From contig CM043705.1 in assembly GCA_023935145.1 (NCBI GenBank), forward strand, positions 54,113,084 to 54,177,083: a DNA stretch of 64,000 nucleotides. The letters are read 5' to 3'. The notes under the pieces were generated by a model. That model was not told the origin of the DNA. It saw nothing but the letters and a program-made list of their open reading frames with translations, and did not search any database. Source of the DNA: Bretschneidera sinensis (taxonomy: Eukaryota; Streptophyta; Magnoliopsida; Brassicales; Akaniaceae). Made by a program: the position numbers and the translations under genes. Of the stretch, positions 34,215 to 45,354 are shown one piece after another (the first letter of the stretch is position 1; each line of letters opens with the position of its first letter).

Positions 34215-35305
34215 TCTCACAATACCATAACTCTTTTGTTCGGACATTGGCTTGCTATGTGACCCTTGCCTTGGCATTTAAAACACTTCATATCACGATT
34301 TCTAGTGGTGGAAGAATCAGTTTTACCTTGATTTCCATGGCTGGAACTTTCTTGCTTTTGCTCGGTTTTGAGCTTGGCCGTGGCTTGCTTCTCCTTTTTC
34401 TTCACAAAATTCAGTCTCCAAGATGAACCCGAGTTAGAGTTTTGCCATATATTGTTGTACCTTCTCTTGAGTTGGTTCCTAATTTTGACAGCCATGTGCA
34501 CTATATCTTCCAACTCCACATAATGATGCAACTCCACCGAATTAGCAATTTACCGGTAACCTAGCCATAATAGCCTTTCGGTCCTCCTTTACATTTGCTC
34601 GAATCATAACTACTTCCATCTCTTTATAATAATCCTCCACACTCCGACTACCTTGTGTAAGACTCTGCACTTTTTGGTACAACTCACGGTAGTAATGACT
34701 TGGAACAAACCGTTTCCTCATCACGGTTTCTATCTCCTCCCAACTCTCTATTGGACGCTCTTTATTTCTCCTCCTGTTTAACACTAGTTGATCCCATCAA
34801 ACAATCGCATAGTCAAAAAATTCAATGGCGCAAGTTTAACCTTGTTAAGCTTGGAATAATTATGACAATCAAATACTAATTCTATCTTCTTCTCCCACTC
34901 AAGGTAAGCTTCTGGTTCGTTTTTGCCTTAAAACGATGGAATCTTCATGTTAATACTACCTAGGTTATTATTTTCTCGATTCCTAGCTTCTCTACCTTGA
35001 CCACCAAATCTCTTATGGTTAACAACCTATTCTCAATCATCTTCTTCCTCAAATCCATTCCCATAATACTCTTCATCTTCAATTCTCTCTCCCTTAGGTT
35101 GAACTCTCTCCCTCCTACACACATTATGAGCATTTTGTTGCTGCCCCACACGTGCATTTTCTACCTGATCTATCCGCTCATGAACCTGTTCCATGTCCGT
35201 TCTCAATACTCTCCTCATCTCACCCATTAAAGCCTCCATGAGCAACTTGGGATCACCCTTTCCCGACGTATCTCCAAAATTATTTTTGTTTTTGTTGTTT
35301 GACAT
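34215..35305 (-). pseudogene. gypsy gag, unit 1
   Basis: Starts at ATG 35305-35303 (MSNNKNKNN). A Lys/Glu-rich head is followed by the retrotransposon gag capsid segment (ETVMRKRFVPSHYYRELYQK, VEDYYKEMEVVM) and a CCHC zinc knuckle, CFKCQGKGHIASQC. At least three frame breaks occur (near 34960, 34790 and 34540). Function in intact relatives: particle assembly and RNA packaging in the cytoplasm. Confidence 0.85.
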
Positions 35306-35767
35306 ATTTGCTGCAAAAACAAAGTTAGAAAAAAAATAACAAGAGGACCTCACACACTCTCTCATGTGTTTCATTCAAAGAATGAGTCACTCAATTTCAC
35401 TCGTGTTTTTACACAAAATCAGATTGCTTTTTACCCTCTTATGTGCTCACCACTCTTGTTTTTTTTCCACTCGTAATAATCCTCTATAGGTTCTTATCAA
35501 ACTAACCAAATAAGTATCAAAGTTTCCAGCAACAATTCACCAATAACTCACAAAGAAATTCGGATTTAAAGGCTAGAATACAAGGAAAACAAAGATGAGA
35601 AATTGAAATAAGAATTGAAATGATTGAATCTAAATATCACACACTTTATTTTCATGTTTTTTTTTTTTCTAAACTGGAAATTTGTTCTTTTTTTTTAATT
35701 TCGTTTTTTTTTTCACGTTTTTTTTTTTATGAATCAAAACAAAAGATAAGCAAACCTGCAACTAGAA

Positions 35768-35780
35768 GGCTCTGATACCA
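35768..35780 (-). other. primer binding site, unit 1
   Basis: On the - strand TGGTATCAGAGCC lies two bases after the LTR end, complementary to the 3' end of initiator tRNA-Met, the usual primer of many plant gypsy and copia elements. Confidence 0.8.
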
Positions 35781-35782
35781 AC

Positions 35783-36306
35783 TGATATGATCCATACCAA
35801 GAACTAAGTAATTGATAGATCAAGAAGACTTCCAAGATCGTCTAGAAGCAGATTTATGTGAGACCGCGGCCCGTTGCTTATATTGAAGCAAGAACATTGG
35901 TATAATGAAGACTGAGACCGCGACCCGTTGCTTATATGGAAGCAAGAACCTTGGTATGATGAAGATGCCACAATTAATTATGGAAGGATTGATTGATAAG
36001 TCGAAGACGAACGCCACAGAAACTCCGATAAGTTCAGAAGTTCTAAAAGAACTAAAGAGAATTTCTCTCCAAAAGTATGAATCAAATCTGAATTGTTTTA
36101 TTCCAAAAAGCCAATAGCTATTTAAATACATGAGAATTCGTAACCAAGTAGAAAAAGGAAACTAAGGAATAGGTTTCATACTAGAATTCTGGTAACCTAA
36201 AATCCAAATAAGGAAAGTACCTAACTTAGCATGCAAGCTTTACAATTCAACAATTAAATTAATAAGGAAACATTTTAAGAAAAGGAAATAAGAAAAATTG
36301 CAGCCA
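35783..36306 (-). repeat. LTR-B of the gypsy array (shared by units 1 and 2)
   Basis: TGATATGATCC...GCAGCCA. It serves as 5' LTR for unit 1 (followed on the - strand by the PBS) and 3' LTR for unit 2. Contains two copies of the about 53-bp GAGACCGCG...GTATAATGAAGA block and only one of the GAATTCGTAACCAA block. Confidence 0.75.
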
Positions 36307-36393
36307 ACCATTTTCTTTGATGAGCCAACCAAAACGGGTAAGTCTCCAATTTTGGGAAGCTAAGATTTTAATACACAATCTTGAGTTGCTAGA

Positions 36394-38660
36394 TTATTTC
36401 AAAGCTTGAATTATGGAAACCCATCCTTGTGGATCACGTATAGCATCATCATTGGGCCCCCAAAGATGGTTCTTAGCCCAAATGTATTGAATCAGCCCAT
36501 CGAGAGTTTCCTTGAACCTTTTAGCTCGAGCCCTTGTAACTGGACCAATTGAAACTTGAATAGGATCCGTCTCCCATTTGTTAGCTGTGTCCTCATTATT
36601 CCCCTCCTCTTAAAAAGTATTTGTCCTCAAATCATCACCTACATCAAAAGATCTTAAATCAGAAACATTGAAAGTGGCACTAACATTGTACTCATCTGGC
36701 AAATCTAATTTGTATGCATTGTCATTGACGCACTCAAGGACTTGAAAAGACCCATCTCCTTTAGGAAGTAACTTTGAATGCCTTTGTGCTAGAAATCTTT
36801 CTTTCCTCATGTGTAACCAAACCCAATATTCGGGTTAAAAAATCAGCTGTTGGTGACCTTTAATCAATTGGAACGTGTTCTTTTGCTCGTCTCCCCATCT
36901 GAATCCAACGTTCTTCTTTATGACTTCGATAAATAGTGTGGCAATACTGTTAAAGTCTTTTACGAACCTCATATAAAAACTAGCAAGTCCATGAAAACTA
37001 CGAACTTAACCTACACTCGTGGGACTTGGCCATTCTTTAATCGCACAGATCTTCTCTTCATCAACCTATATTCCTTGTGCACTCACAACAAAACCAAGAA
37101 ACACAAGCTTATGGGTGCAGAAGGTGCAGAAGGTGCACTTCTTCAATTTAGCAAACAACTTATCTTTTCCAAGCACATCCAAAACTGATTTTAAATGTAC
37201 AATATGATCATCTAAGTTTTTGCTATAAATGAGAATATCATCAAAATAAACAACAACGAATCTGCCTATAAAAGTTCACAAAACATGGTTCATTAATCTC
37301 ATGAAGGTACTTGGTGCATTTGTTAATCCAAATGGCATAACTAACCACTCATATAAACCATATTTCGTTTTAAAAGCAATTTTCCATTCATCGCCCTCTT
37401 TCATTCTTATTTGATGATATCCACTTTTTAAATCAATCTTAGAAAACATACAAGCACCATGCAGTTCATCTAGCATATCATCTAAGCGAGGAATAGGATG
37501 TCGATATTTTACCGTTATATTGTTGACTGCTTGGCAATCAATGCACATTCTCCACATCCCATCCTTTTTAGGAACCAAAATCACCGGAACAACGTATGGG
37601 TCCTTGCTTTCTCTTACGTACCCTGTTTTCATCAATTCACTAACCCACCTTTGTAGATCCTTTGTCTCCTCGGGATTGCTTCGATAGGCTGGTCGGTTTG
37701 GAATTGTAGCACCGGGCACGAAATAAATTTGATGTTCAATTCCTCGAATAGGAGGTAACCCATGTTGAATCTCCTCGGGAAAGATATCATCAAACTCCAG
37801 CAAAAGAGAAACAATAGAACTAAGCAAAGATGAGTCAAATTGGTTAGTGTTTAACGTTTCTTTGTACAAAAGTACAATCATTGGTTGATTTAAAACCATA
37901 ACTCTTTTTATTTCACTCACTCTTGCATAGAAATTTGTTTTTCTCTCAATGGCCGAATCAGCTCTCTTATTTACACTCTCAATTTTTTCGGCCTATCTCA
38001 TTTTCTCTTTCTGATTTTCATTCGTTCTCTTTTTCTCACTCTCTTCCGTTTGCTTACTCACTTTTTGTAACCTCACTTGATCTTCATAAACCTGCTTTGG
38101 TGTCAAAGGAACTAGAGCGGTTGTCCTTTGATTGTTTACAAATGAATATTTGTTGGTGAAGCCACTATACTTAACACACCGATCGAATTGCCATGGTCGT
38201 CCTAGTAACAAGTGTCCAGCTTGCATTAGAACTGTATCACACAAAACTTCATCTTCATATTTTCCAATCTAGAAGGAAACTAACACCTATTTGTTCACAC
38301 TCACTTCACCATTATCATTGAGCCATTGCAACTTGTAAGACTGAGGATGTTTAATTGTTGGCTGCCCTAATTTCTCAACCATTGTAGTGCTAGCAACGTT
38401 AGTGTAACTATCTCCATCAATAATCACACTACATACCTTGTTTTGCACGTGGCATATAGTATGAAAGATGTTTTCTCATTGTACTTCGTCATCTTCTTTG
38501 ATTTGCATACTTAGAGCTCTCATTGTAACCAACAATTCTCTTTGGGCAGCGTATTCCTCATTATTTGTGTCCTTCAATGGTGGCATAGATTTGGTATCTT
38601 CTTCGCCCTCGGTTTCAATTTCACCATTATCTCGCAATACCATAACGCTTTTGTTCGGAC
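36394..38660 (-). pseudogene. gypsy pol, unit 2, same deletion as unit 1
   Basis: The longest piece (37920-37276, 214 codons) covers the protease-RT linker and RT with [24 protein letters not shown] and [12 protein letters not shown]. It stops at the same codon after NHVL as unit 1 and has the same stop after the RT thumb (SVG). The junction from KWGDEQ-like sequence to the [17 protein letters not shown] integrase tail (36980-36800) is at the same place. The final TGA of unit 1 reads TGG here, so the frame would run on to 36394. Further frameshifts affect protease (38250-38460). Confidence 0.85.
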
Positions 38661-39734
38661 ATTGGCTTGCTATGTGACCCCTGCCTTGGCATTTAAAACA
38701 CTTAACATCACGATTTCTAGTCGTGGAAAAATTTGTTTTACCTTGATTTCCATGGCTGGTACTTTCTTACTTTTGTTCAGTTTTGGGCTTGGCCATGGCT
38801 TGATTCTCCTTTTTCTTCACAAAATTCGGCCTCTAATATGAACCCAAGTTAGGGTCTTGCCGCTTATTGGTGTCCCTCCTCTTAAGTTGGTTCTCAATTT
38901 TGACAGCCAAGTGCACCATATCTTCCAACTCCACATAATGATGCAAATCCACCAAATTAGTAATTTCTCGGTTCAAACCAACCAACAACCTAGCCATAGT
39001 AGCCTCTCGGTCCTCCTCTACATTTGCTAGGATCATAGCTACTTCTATCTCTTTATAATAATCCTCCAAACTCTGATTTCCTTGTGTAAGACTCTGCAAT
39101 TTTTGGTACAATTCACGGTAGTAATGGCTTGGAACAAACCGTTTCCTCATCACGGTTTTCATCTCCTCCTAAGTCTCTATTTGATGCTCTCTATTTCTCC
39201 TCCTGTTTAACACTAGTTGATCCCACCAAACAATCGTATAGTCAAAAAATTCAATGGCGCAAGTTTAACCTTTTTAAGCTCGGAATAATTATGACAATCA
39301 AATACTAATTCTATCTTCTTCTCCCACTCAAGGTAAGCTTCAGGTTTGGTTTTGCCTTGAAACGATGGAATCTTCATCTTAATACTACCTAAGTTATTAT
39401 CTTCCCGATTCTTAGCTTCTCTACCTCAACCACCAAATCTCCTATGGCTAACAACTGATTCCAGATCATCTTCTTCCTCAAATCCATTCCCATAATACTC
39501 GTCATCTTCAATTCTCTCTCCCCTAGGTTGAACTCTCTCCCTCCTACGCACATTAGGAGAATTTTGTTGCTGCCCCACATGTGCATTTTCTACTTGATCT
39601 ATCCGCTCATGAACTTGTTCCATCTCCGTTCTCAATACTCTCCTCATCTCACCCATTAAAGCCTCCATAAGCAACTTGGGATCCCTTTTTCTCGACGTAT
39701 CTCTGGAATTATTTTTGTTCTTGTTGTCTGACAT
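38661..39734 (-). pseudogene. gypsy gag, unit 2
   Basis: Starts at 39734 (MSDNKNKNN) and parallels unit 1 gag: Lys/Glu-rich head, capsid segment (RKRFVPSHYYRELYQK, LEDYYKEIEVAM, then LVGLNREI which unit 1 lacks) and a zinc knuckle CFKCQGRGHIASQC near 38700. Broken by stops and shifts in other places than unit 1, showing independent decay after duplication. Confidence 0.85.
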
Positions 39735-40130
39735 GTTTGCTGCAAAAACAAAGTTAGAAAAAAAGGAACAAGAGGACCTTCACACACTCCCTCACGTGTT
39801 TCACTCAAAGAATAGGTCACTCAATTTCACTCGTGTTTTTTCACAAAATTATATTGCCTTTTACCCTCTTATGTGCTCACCACTCTTGCTTTTTTCCACT
39901 TGTAATAATCCTCTGTAGGTTCTTATCAAACTAAGCAAACAAGTATCAAAGCTTCCAACAACAATTCACCAATAACTCATAAAGAAATTCGGATTTAAAG
40001 GCTAGAATACAAGGAAAACAAAGATGAGAAATTGAAACAAGATTTGAAAGGATTGAATCTAAATATCACACTTTTTTTCACGTTTGTTTTTATGAATCAA
40101 AACAAAAGATAAACAAACCTGCAACTAGAA

Positions 40131-40143
40131 GGCTTTGATACCA
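40131..40143 (-). other. primer binding site, unit 2
   Basis: TGGTATCAAAGCC on the - strand, one base different from unit 1, two bases from the LTR-C end. Confidence 0.75.
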
Positions 40144-41507
40144 ACTGATATGATTATAATACCTATATTTGTAAAGTAAGGGTAAATAAATAATTTAATA
40201 AATATGATACAAAGTTTAAATAATATAGTTATACGAATGATTTAGTATTGAATAAAATGATTCTTTTAAAGAAAAAAAATTTGGGACGTGGACATCATTA
40301 AAAGAAAAGAAAAAAAATTTTGGACATCTAGAATGTCCAAAGTGTGGAAAAGGAAAAGAGGAAAAAAAAGTTAAAAAAAAATCAAAAAGTCAAAAAGGGT
40401 GGGCAACAGATTTAATACCTGCTGCTAATTTTCCTAAAGTTGTTGAATTCAAAAGCATGGGCAGCAGGTGTAATACCTGTTGCGAATTTCTTAAGGCATT
40501 TGTAAATGCCTCACGCATCTCCACAATGCGGAGGCTATGGAGACCTTTGGAGAGGGGGCTGTTGAAGTTTTCAGCCTAAGCATTCTTTTATATATATAAA
40601 CAATAGGTTCAGGCAAGTTCGCGAAGGAAGTTCGTTTAGTTTCATATAATTCATCTGTTTTCTTAAAACATTTAGGAGCTCAAAGAAATGCTTAAAGAGC
40701 AAAATTTTGAAAAGGTTTTTTATGGAATTTCATAGAAAATCATGAAAAGCTATCAGAAAAACATAAGGTAATAATGTAATGGTTATTTTTGAATTTCTGA
40801 CATTTATAAAGTTTTCTTGAATTCAAAGTGAGAATTTTCAAAGTGTGTGGTTTATATCGAATTGAAGAATAAATTAGAAAATTTATATAAATATGATGTC
40901 AGGTGTTGACGATCTACAACCAGGGGAATTTCTGAGAGAAATGGGAAATGCAAGGAGGTGAACCACAGATAGCTTTAAAAGCTATGTGGTGAGTTGGATT
41001 TACTCTAAGTAGTCTAAATAAAAATGAAAAGTTAGTGATCATATTAAAATAAATTATTAGCTTATGTTTTGGTAATAGATAAAGATGTAGTTGATAATTA
41101 TAATATAAATTTTGGACATGTAGAAAATTATTAGGAGAGAAATAATATTTTGGAATAATAAATTGATTTAATAATCAAAGCGATAAGTGAAATTCTTGAT
41201 GAGTTATATTGATGTTTTAATACGAATTATGATGAGATGAATTTTAGTGAATCTTGACAATCTTTGATGAATGATTTGATATGATTTATGGTGAAATTCA
41301 GTGGATCTTGACAAGCTTTAATGGATTATTTGATGTGAATGAGGATGAGAAGAAATTAGTGGAATTTTTGTTATATAAATTTGAGAATAATCAGGATAGC
41401 CAAATTAAGTGTTTTGAATTTATATGTTATTTTTATATTACTGTTGATATGCATATTTCATATCATTGTTCATCTGTATATGCATTAAATGAAAAGAAAA
41501 AAACTGG

Positions 41508-41745
41508 GAAGGCAGCCGGTCTAATAAAAATGAAAGAACCAGGAAAGCAGTCGGTTTAATGAAAATGAAATAACTGGGAAGACAGTCGGTCTTCTGAAAA
41601 TGAAAGAACTGGGAAGGCAGCCGGTCTTATGAGAATGAAATAACTAGGAAGGCAACCGATCTAAATGAGAATGAAAGAATCGGGAAGACAACCGATCTAA
41701 ATGAGAATGAAAGAACCGGGAAGACAACCGGTCCAAGATAATAAC
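41508..41745. repeat. minisatellite, about 36-bp unit, 6-7 copies
   Basis: Units read like AACTGGGAAGGCAGCCGGTC followed by TAATGAAAATGAAAG with scattered changes. It ends in CAACCTGTCGACAGGTGGG, an inverted repeat around GTCGAC. It lies within the Del-like LTR. Confidence 0.8.
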
Positions 41746-42035
41746 AACCTGTCGACAGGTGGGAAGACGTTCCCATCATAATCATTCATGCATTGCATCT
41801 GTTTTAATTATTGCTTGCATTATTGAAATACTGATGTGTGATGTATTAATTGTGAATTTAATTATAGATGATTGAGTCTCACGAAAAGAGACAGTTATAG
41901 CGATAAGATGATTGAAATGTTGAGGTGGGGTGTGTTATTGTTATGGTGATAAGAACTATCTAAATGGTAGACTTTATGATGTGAAACTTATTACAAGGTA
42001 ATTATGAAATAATTGATGGTATTTAGGTGAACCAA

Positions 42036-43374
42036 TGTTGTGCGATTATTTACCTAAATAAATAATACGAATAATCGTACTAGTTATACTTGCAAGTGCA
42101 CAAGGTCATCAGTGTAGTCTAATGTGTAAGAGCAAGGTCATCTCCACAGGGATTGGTAAAATTGCTTTTTAGAATTAGTTTCTTTAAGTAAAAAAGAAAT
42201 AAAATAACTATTGTGTGTGATTTGATAATAATAAAGACATAAGGCTTTGATATCCACCACTAGTCATACTTTCCCAATTGTATAAGGTATCAGTGCACTA
42301 GCCTTATCATGTATACCTACTGGTTGCCAACCTAAGGGCATGGTATCTACTCCTTAAGCTATTGATTTCCCTAAGCAACGAGTTAGGCATGGTATCTACT
42401 CTAACTCTTTTCTTCCTTAAGGGATTCAGCATGGTATCTGCTTGAGTTGTTCCTTAAGAAAACATAAGTACTATGGAAATCGACAACCACATGAGACCTA
42501 GGGCATAGTATCTACTCCCGGTTTCCTATGTTGATTAACCCGGGTATCCGGATAAGATATCCCTTGTTACTAATGTTAGACCCAGGACTCGGTCATCCAA
42601 ATTGATCTAACTAACCAATCCATACCACATGCATACATTGGCTATACACAAGCATATGAGGAATTTAAACAAGCACAGACATTAATCAAGTTAAGCAATA
42701 TAATAAAGACTATTGGCAAAGATTTTATCAATGAATATAAATATGGAAATGCATAACTAGGGCTTCAATCGAGCCATATAAGAAAGTTAGTTACACATAC
42801 TATCTGAAGTAAACATTATAAATAAACTAAACATTAAAGGAGAAGAATAAACCCGAGAGAAGAGGCGTCAATTCTCTCCCAAGCTCTCAACTCCAAGTAA
42901 AAGAAAAGAGAAAAGTGTTTTCTATCTGAGGTCTCTTATGTGTGTGAGTTACAAGTGTATTTATAGGTATTTGAGAAGTCCTAAGAGACCTATGAGTTCC
43001 TAAACCTTCCTAAAATAAAAATTCTCTTATTTCCAAAATAGGGTTCTGCAGTTTACAGTTCACGCCCATACATGTGCGCTCAATCGCATATGTCTTGCGC
43101 TCGATCGCAGTGTGCGTTCGATCCTTAATGTGTGCGCACAATTGCAATGTGCGCTCGATCGCGTTGCATGGCGCGGTCGATCGCAATTTGTCCAGAGAAT
43201 GCTCCAGGGATACCAAATTTCTTCCTTTAAGTGCCAAAACTGCTTCTTTTTATCCAAAACCCTATAAAAACATGTAAAACACACAAATGGAGTAAAAGAG
43301 ACCAAATTAACATAATTAAGGACCTAAGAAATGTAAATAAGGGGGCTTAAATATGAATATTTAAGCATCTATCA
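42036..43374 (-). mobile_element. solo LTR of the Athila-like family, nested
   Basis: Begins TGTTGTGCGATTATTTACC and ends AAGCATCTATCA, flanked by an exact 5-bp duplication ACCAA (42031-42035, 43375-43379). The 1339 bp align along their length with the LTRs at 51172-52518 and 58683-60024. There is no internal sequence, so it arose by recombination between the two LTRs of one insertion. It carries the CGATCG-rich cluster (43060-43195). Confidence 0.9.
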
Positions 43375-44447
43375 ACCAACAAATAAGAGGAAGAGAATGA
43401 TAGAGAATGGATGTTATGACATGGGTAGTGATAGTAGAGTGCTAGTATCAAGTGTAGGAAATATAAATTGATTTAAATATTAAAAGATTGTTTATACAAA
43501 TGAGTACTTTTAGTAAATTTAATTCACTAAGCTTGTGAAGCTTACCCCTCATTGTATAATGATTTCAAGTAGCAGACATGACAAATAGTCTGGTGGGTTG
43601 AGGGTCAGACAAAAGTAATTTCTGTAAGTCACGTACGTGTCAACATCCTCAGACTAATGGGAAAAAAATTAAAAATTTATTGTAAATATTCATACATTTA
43701 CGTTGTATTTAATGTTTAAAGATCAGATTGAGATAACTCCCCTGTTGGGGGTTGAGAATTTATATAAAAAATTTCTATTGGTGTTATTATTTTTATTGTT
43801 GCATATATGTGTCGTGCTTAGATTTTTAAAATGTGATGATGCCATCTCGGGGGTGGCCAACCCAGGATGGGTCGTTACAATGATCCACGCCAAGAACTAA
43901 GAAATTGATGGATTCAGAAAACTTCCAAAATCGTCTAGAAGCAGATTTATGTGAGACCGTGACCCGTTGCTTATATTGAAGCAAGAACCTTGGTATAATG
44001 AAGACTGAGACTGCGACCCGTTACTTATATTGAAGCAAGAACTTTGGTATAATGAAGACATCAAAATCAATTATGGAATGATTGATTGATAAGTCGAAGA
44101 TGAACGCCACGAAAACTTCGATAAGTTCAGAAGTTCTAAAAGAACCAAAGAGAATTTTCTCTCCAAAAGTATGAATCAAATCTGAATTGTTTTATTCCAA
44201 AAAGCCAATAGCTATCTAAATACATGAGAATTCGTAACCAAGTAGAAAAAGGAAACTAAGGAATTTGTAACCAATTAGAGAAAGGAAACTAAGGAATAGG
44301 TTTCATACTAGAATTCTGGTAACTGAATTCTGGTAACCTAAAATCTAAATAAGGAAAATACCTAACTTGGCATGCAAGCCTTACAATTCAGCAATTAAAT
44401 TAATAAGGAAACATTTTAAGAAAATCCAATAAGAAAAATTGCAGCCA

Positions 44448-44735
44448 GCCATTTTTCTTGATGAGCCAAAACGAGTAAGTCTCCAATTTTGGGAAACTAA
44501 GATTTTAATACACAATCTTGAGTTGCTAGATTATTCTAAAGCTTGAATTATGGAAACCCATCCTTGTAGATCACGTATAGCATCATCTTTGGGCCTCCAA
44601 AGATGGTTCTTAGCAAAAATGTGTTGAATCAGCCCATTAAGAGTTTCCTTGAACCTTTTAGCTCGAGCTCTTGTAACTAGACCAATTGAAACTTGAATAA
44701 GATCTGCCTCCCATTTGTTAGCTGTGTCCTCATTA
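44448..44735 (-). pseudogene. pol C-terminal remnant of a third gypsy unit
   Basis: Directly right of LTR-C the same pol tail follows as after LTR-A and LTR-B, including the region of DAIRDPQG-like coding and the TGTCCTCATTA landmark. The match ends at 44735 at the Tat LTR edge. The remainder of this unit lies beyond the Tat insertion, outside the window. Confidence 0.75.
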
Positions 44736-45192
44736 AGGTTAGTACTTTTAAATCTGCATAAGTAAGATAGGGTGAACTAGAGATTCACTGAAGAAAAAGA
44801 GGGGGTGAGGCCTCCGGAGAAACTCAGACGCTCTTATCAATACAAGGTTACGAAAAAATGGAGAGTTCTGGTCAGTGTGTAATGAATTTGTGGAAAACTG
44901 AAGATGGTTTGGATTCACATACTTTAGTCCTTTTATAGTACTCTGAGGCAAGGTCGACCTCGTGGGAGGGATAACACGATCCCTGAAATCTCATGTTTTT
45001 ATTGCAAGATCTCGATCGCTTGCTCAGACGTGGTTCAGTCCGTTAATCTTGCTTTGACGTGACGATTACATGACCCGTCTGCTCCATATGACTTTTAGTC
45101 GTAAGACGAAAGTAGGTCACGTATTAACGGCCTATTGGTGGCAGGTCTGCATATCAATGATCCATTGGTTGTAGGTGTTGTAGGCTCCATCA
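44736..45192 (-). repeat. 3' LTR of the Tat element
   Basis: On the - strand it starts TGATGGAGCC right after the purine tract GAAATGGGGGGCC (45193-45207), which fits a polypurine tract. It runs to the junction with the gypsy array at 44735. The far end lacks a clean CA terminus and the partner LTR is outside the window, so that boundary is by contrast with the array only. Confidence 0.5.
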
Positions 45193-45354
45193 AAGGCCCC
45201 CCATTTCTTCAAGCACACACATGTGCTTCGAGGAAGTATGGCGTGATTTCGTCTCGTGGCTGTGTATTTGTACTAGGAGTGATAAACATTTGTCCATAAG
45301 AATCTTGGGGAATAGGTGATCTATATCCATGGACTTTTTAGGCTGAGCGATCAA

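Larger units (their letters stand above)
40155..43879 (-). mobile_element. solo LTR of a Del-like gypsy element, with nested insertion
   Basis: The insertion begins TATAATACC and ends GGGTCGTTACA and is flanked by a 5-bp duplication ATGAT (40150-40154, 43880-43884). On the - strand the TGTAACGACCC start is a common terminus of Del/Tekay-type LTRs; the other end has TA where CA is expected, taken as a mutation. No coding domain was found, so a solo LTR of about 2.4 kb (without the nested 1.3-kb LTR) is the simplest reading. It has its own minisatellite at 41508-41745. Confidence 0.65.
40146..44447 (-). repeat. LTR-C of the gypsy array, split by a solo LTR
   Basis: The first nine bases (TGATATGAT, 40146-40154) are separated from the rest (43880-44447) by the insertion at 40155-43879. 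The right part aligns with LTR-A and LTR-B and has both internal blocks in two copies. It is the 5' LTR of unit 2 and, because pol tail sequence follows directly (44448-44735), also the 3' LTR of a third unit. Confidence 0.8.
31416..44735 (-). mobile_element. tandem array of a deleted Ty3/gypsy retrotransposon (three units visible)
   Basis: Order from left: LTR-A (31416-31904), interior 1 (31905-35782), LTR-B (35783-36306), interior 2 (36307-40145), LTR-C (40146-44447, split by a later insertion) and the pol end of interior 3 (44448-44735), where a Tat element interrupts. Interiors are on the - strand with PBS, gag, protease, RT and the end of integrase. Both complete interiors lack RNase H and the integrase core through the same junction, so no unit is autonomous. 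Shared LTRs between units indicate tandem growth by recombination between LTRs rather than independent insertions. Lineage is non-Tat, non-Athila gypsy; not named further. Confidence 0.85.
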
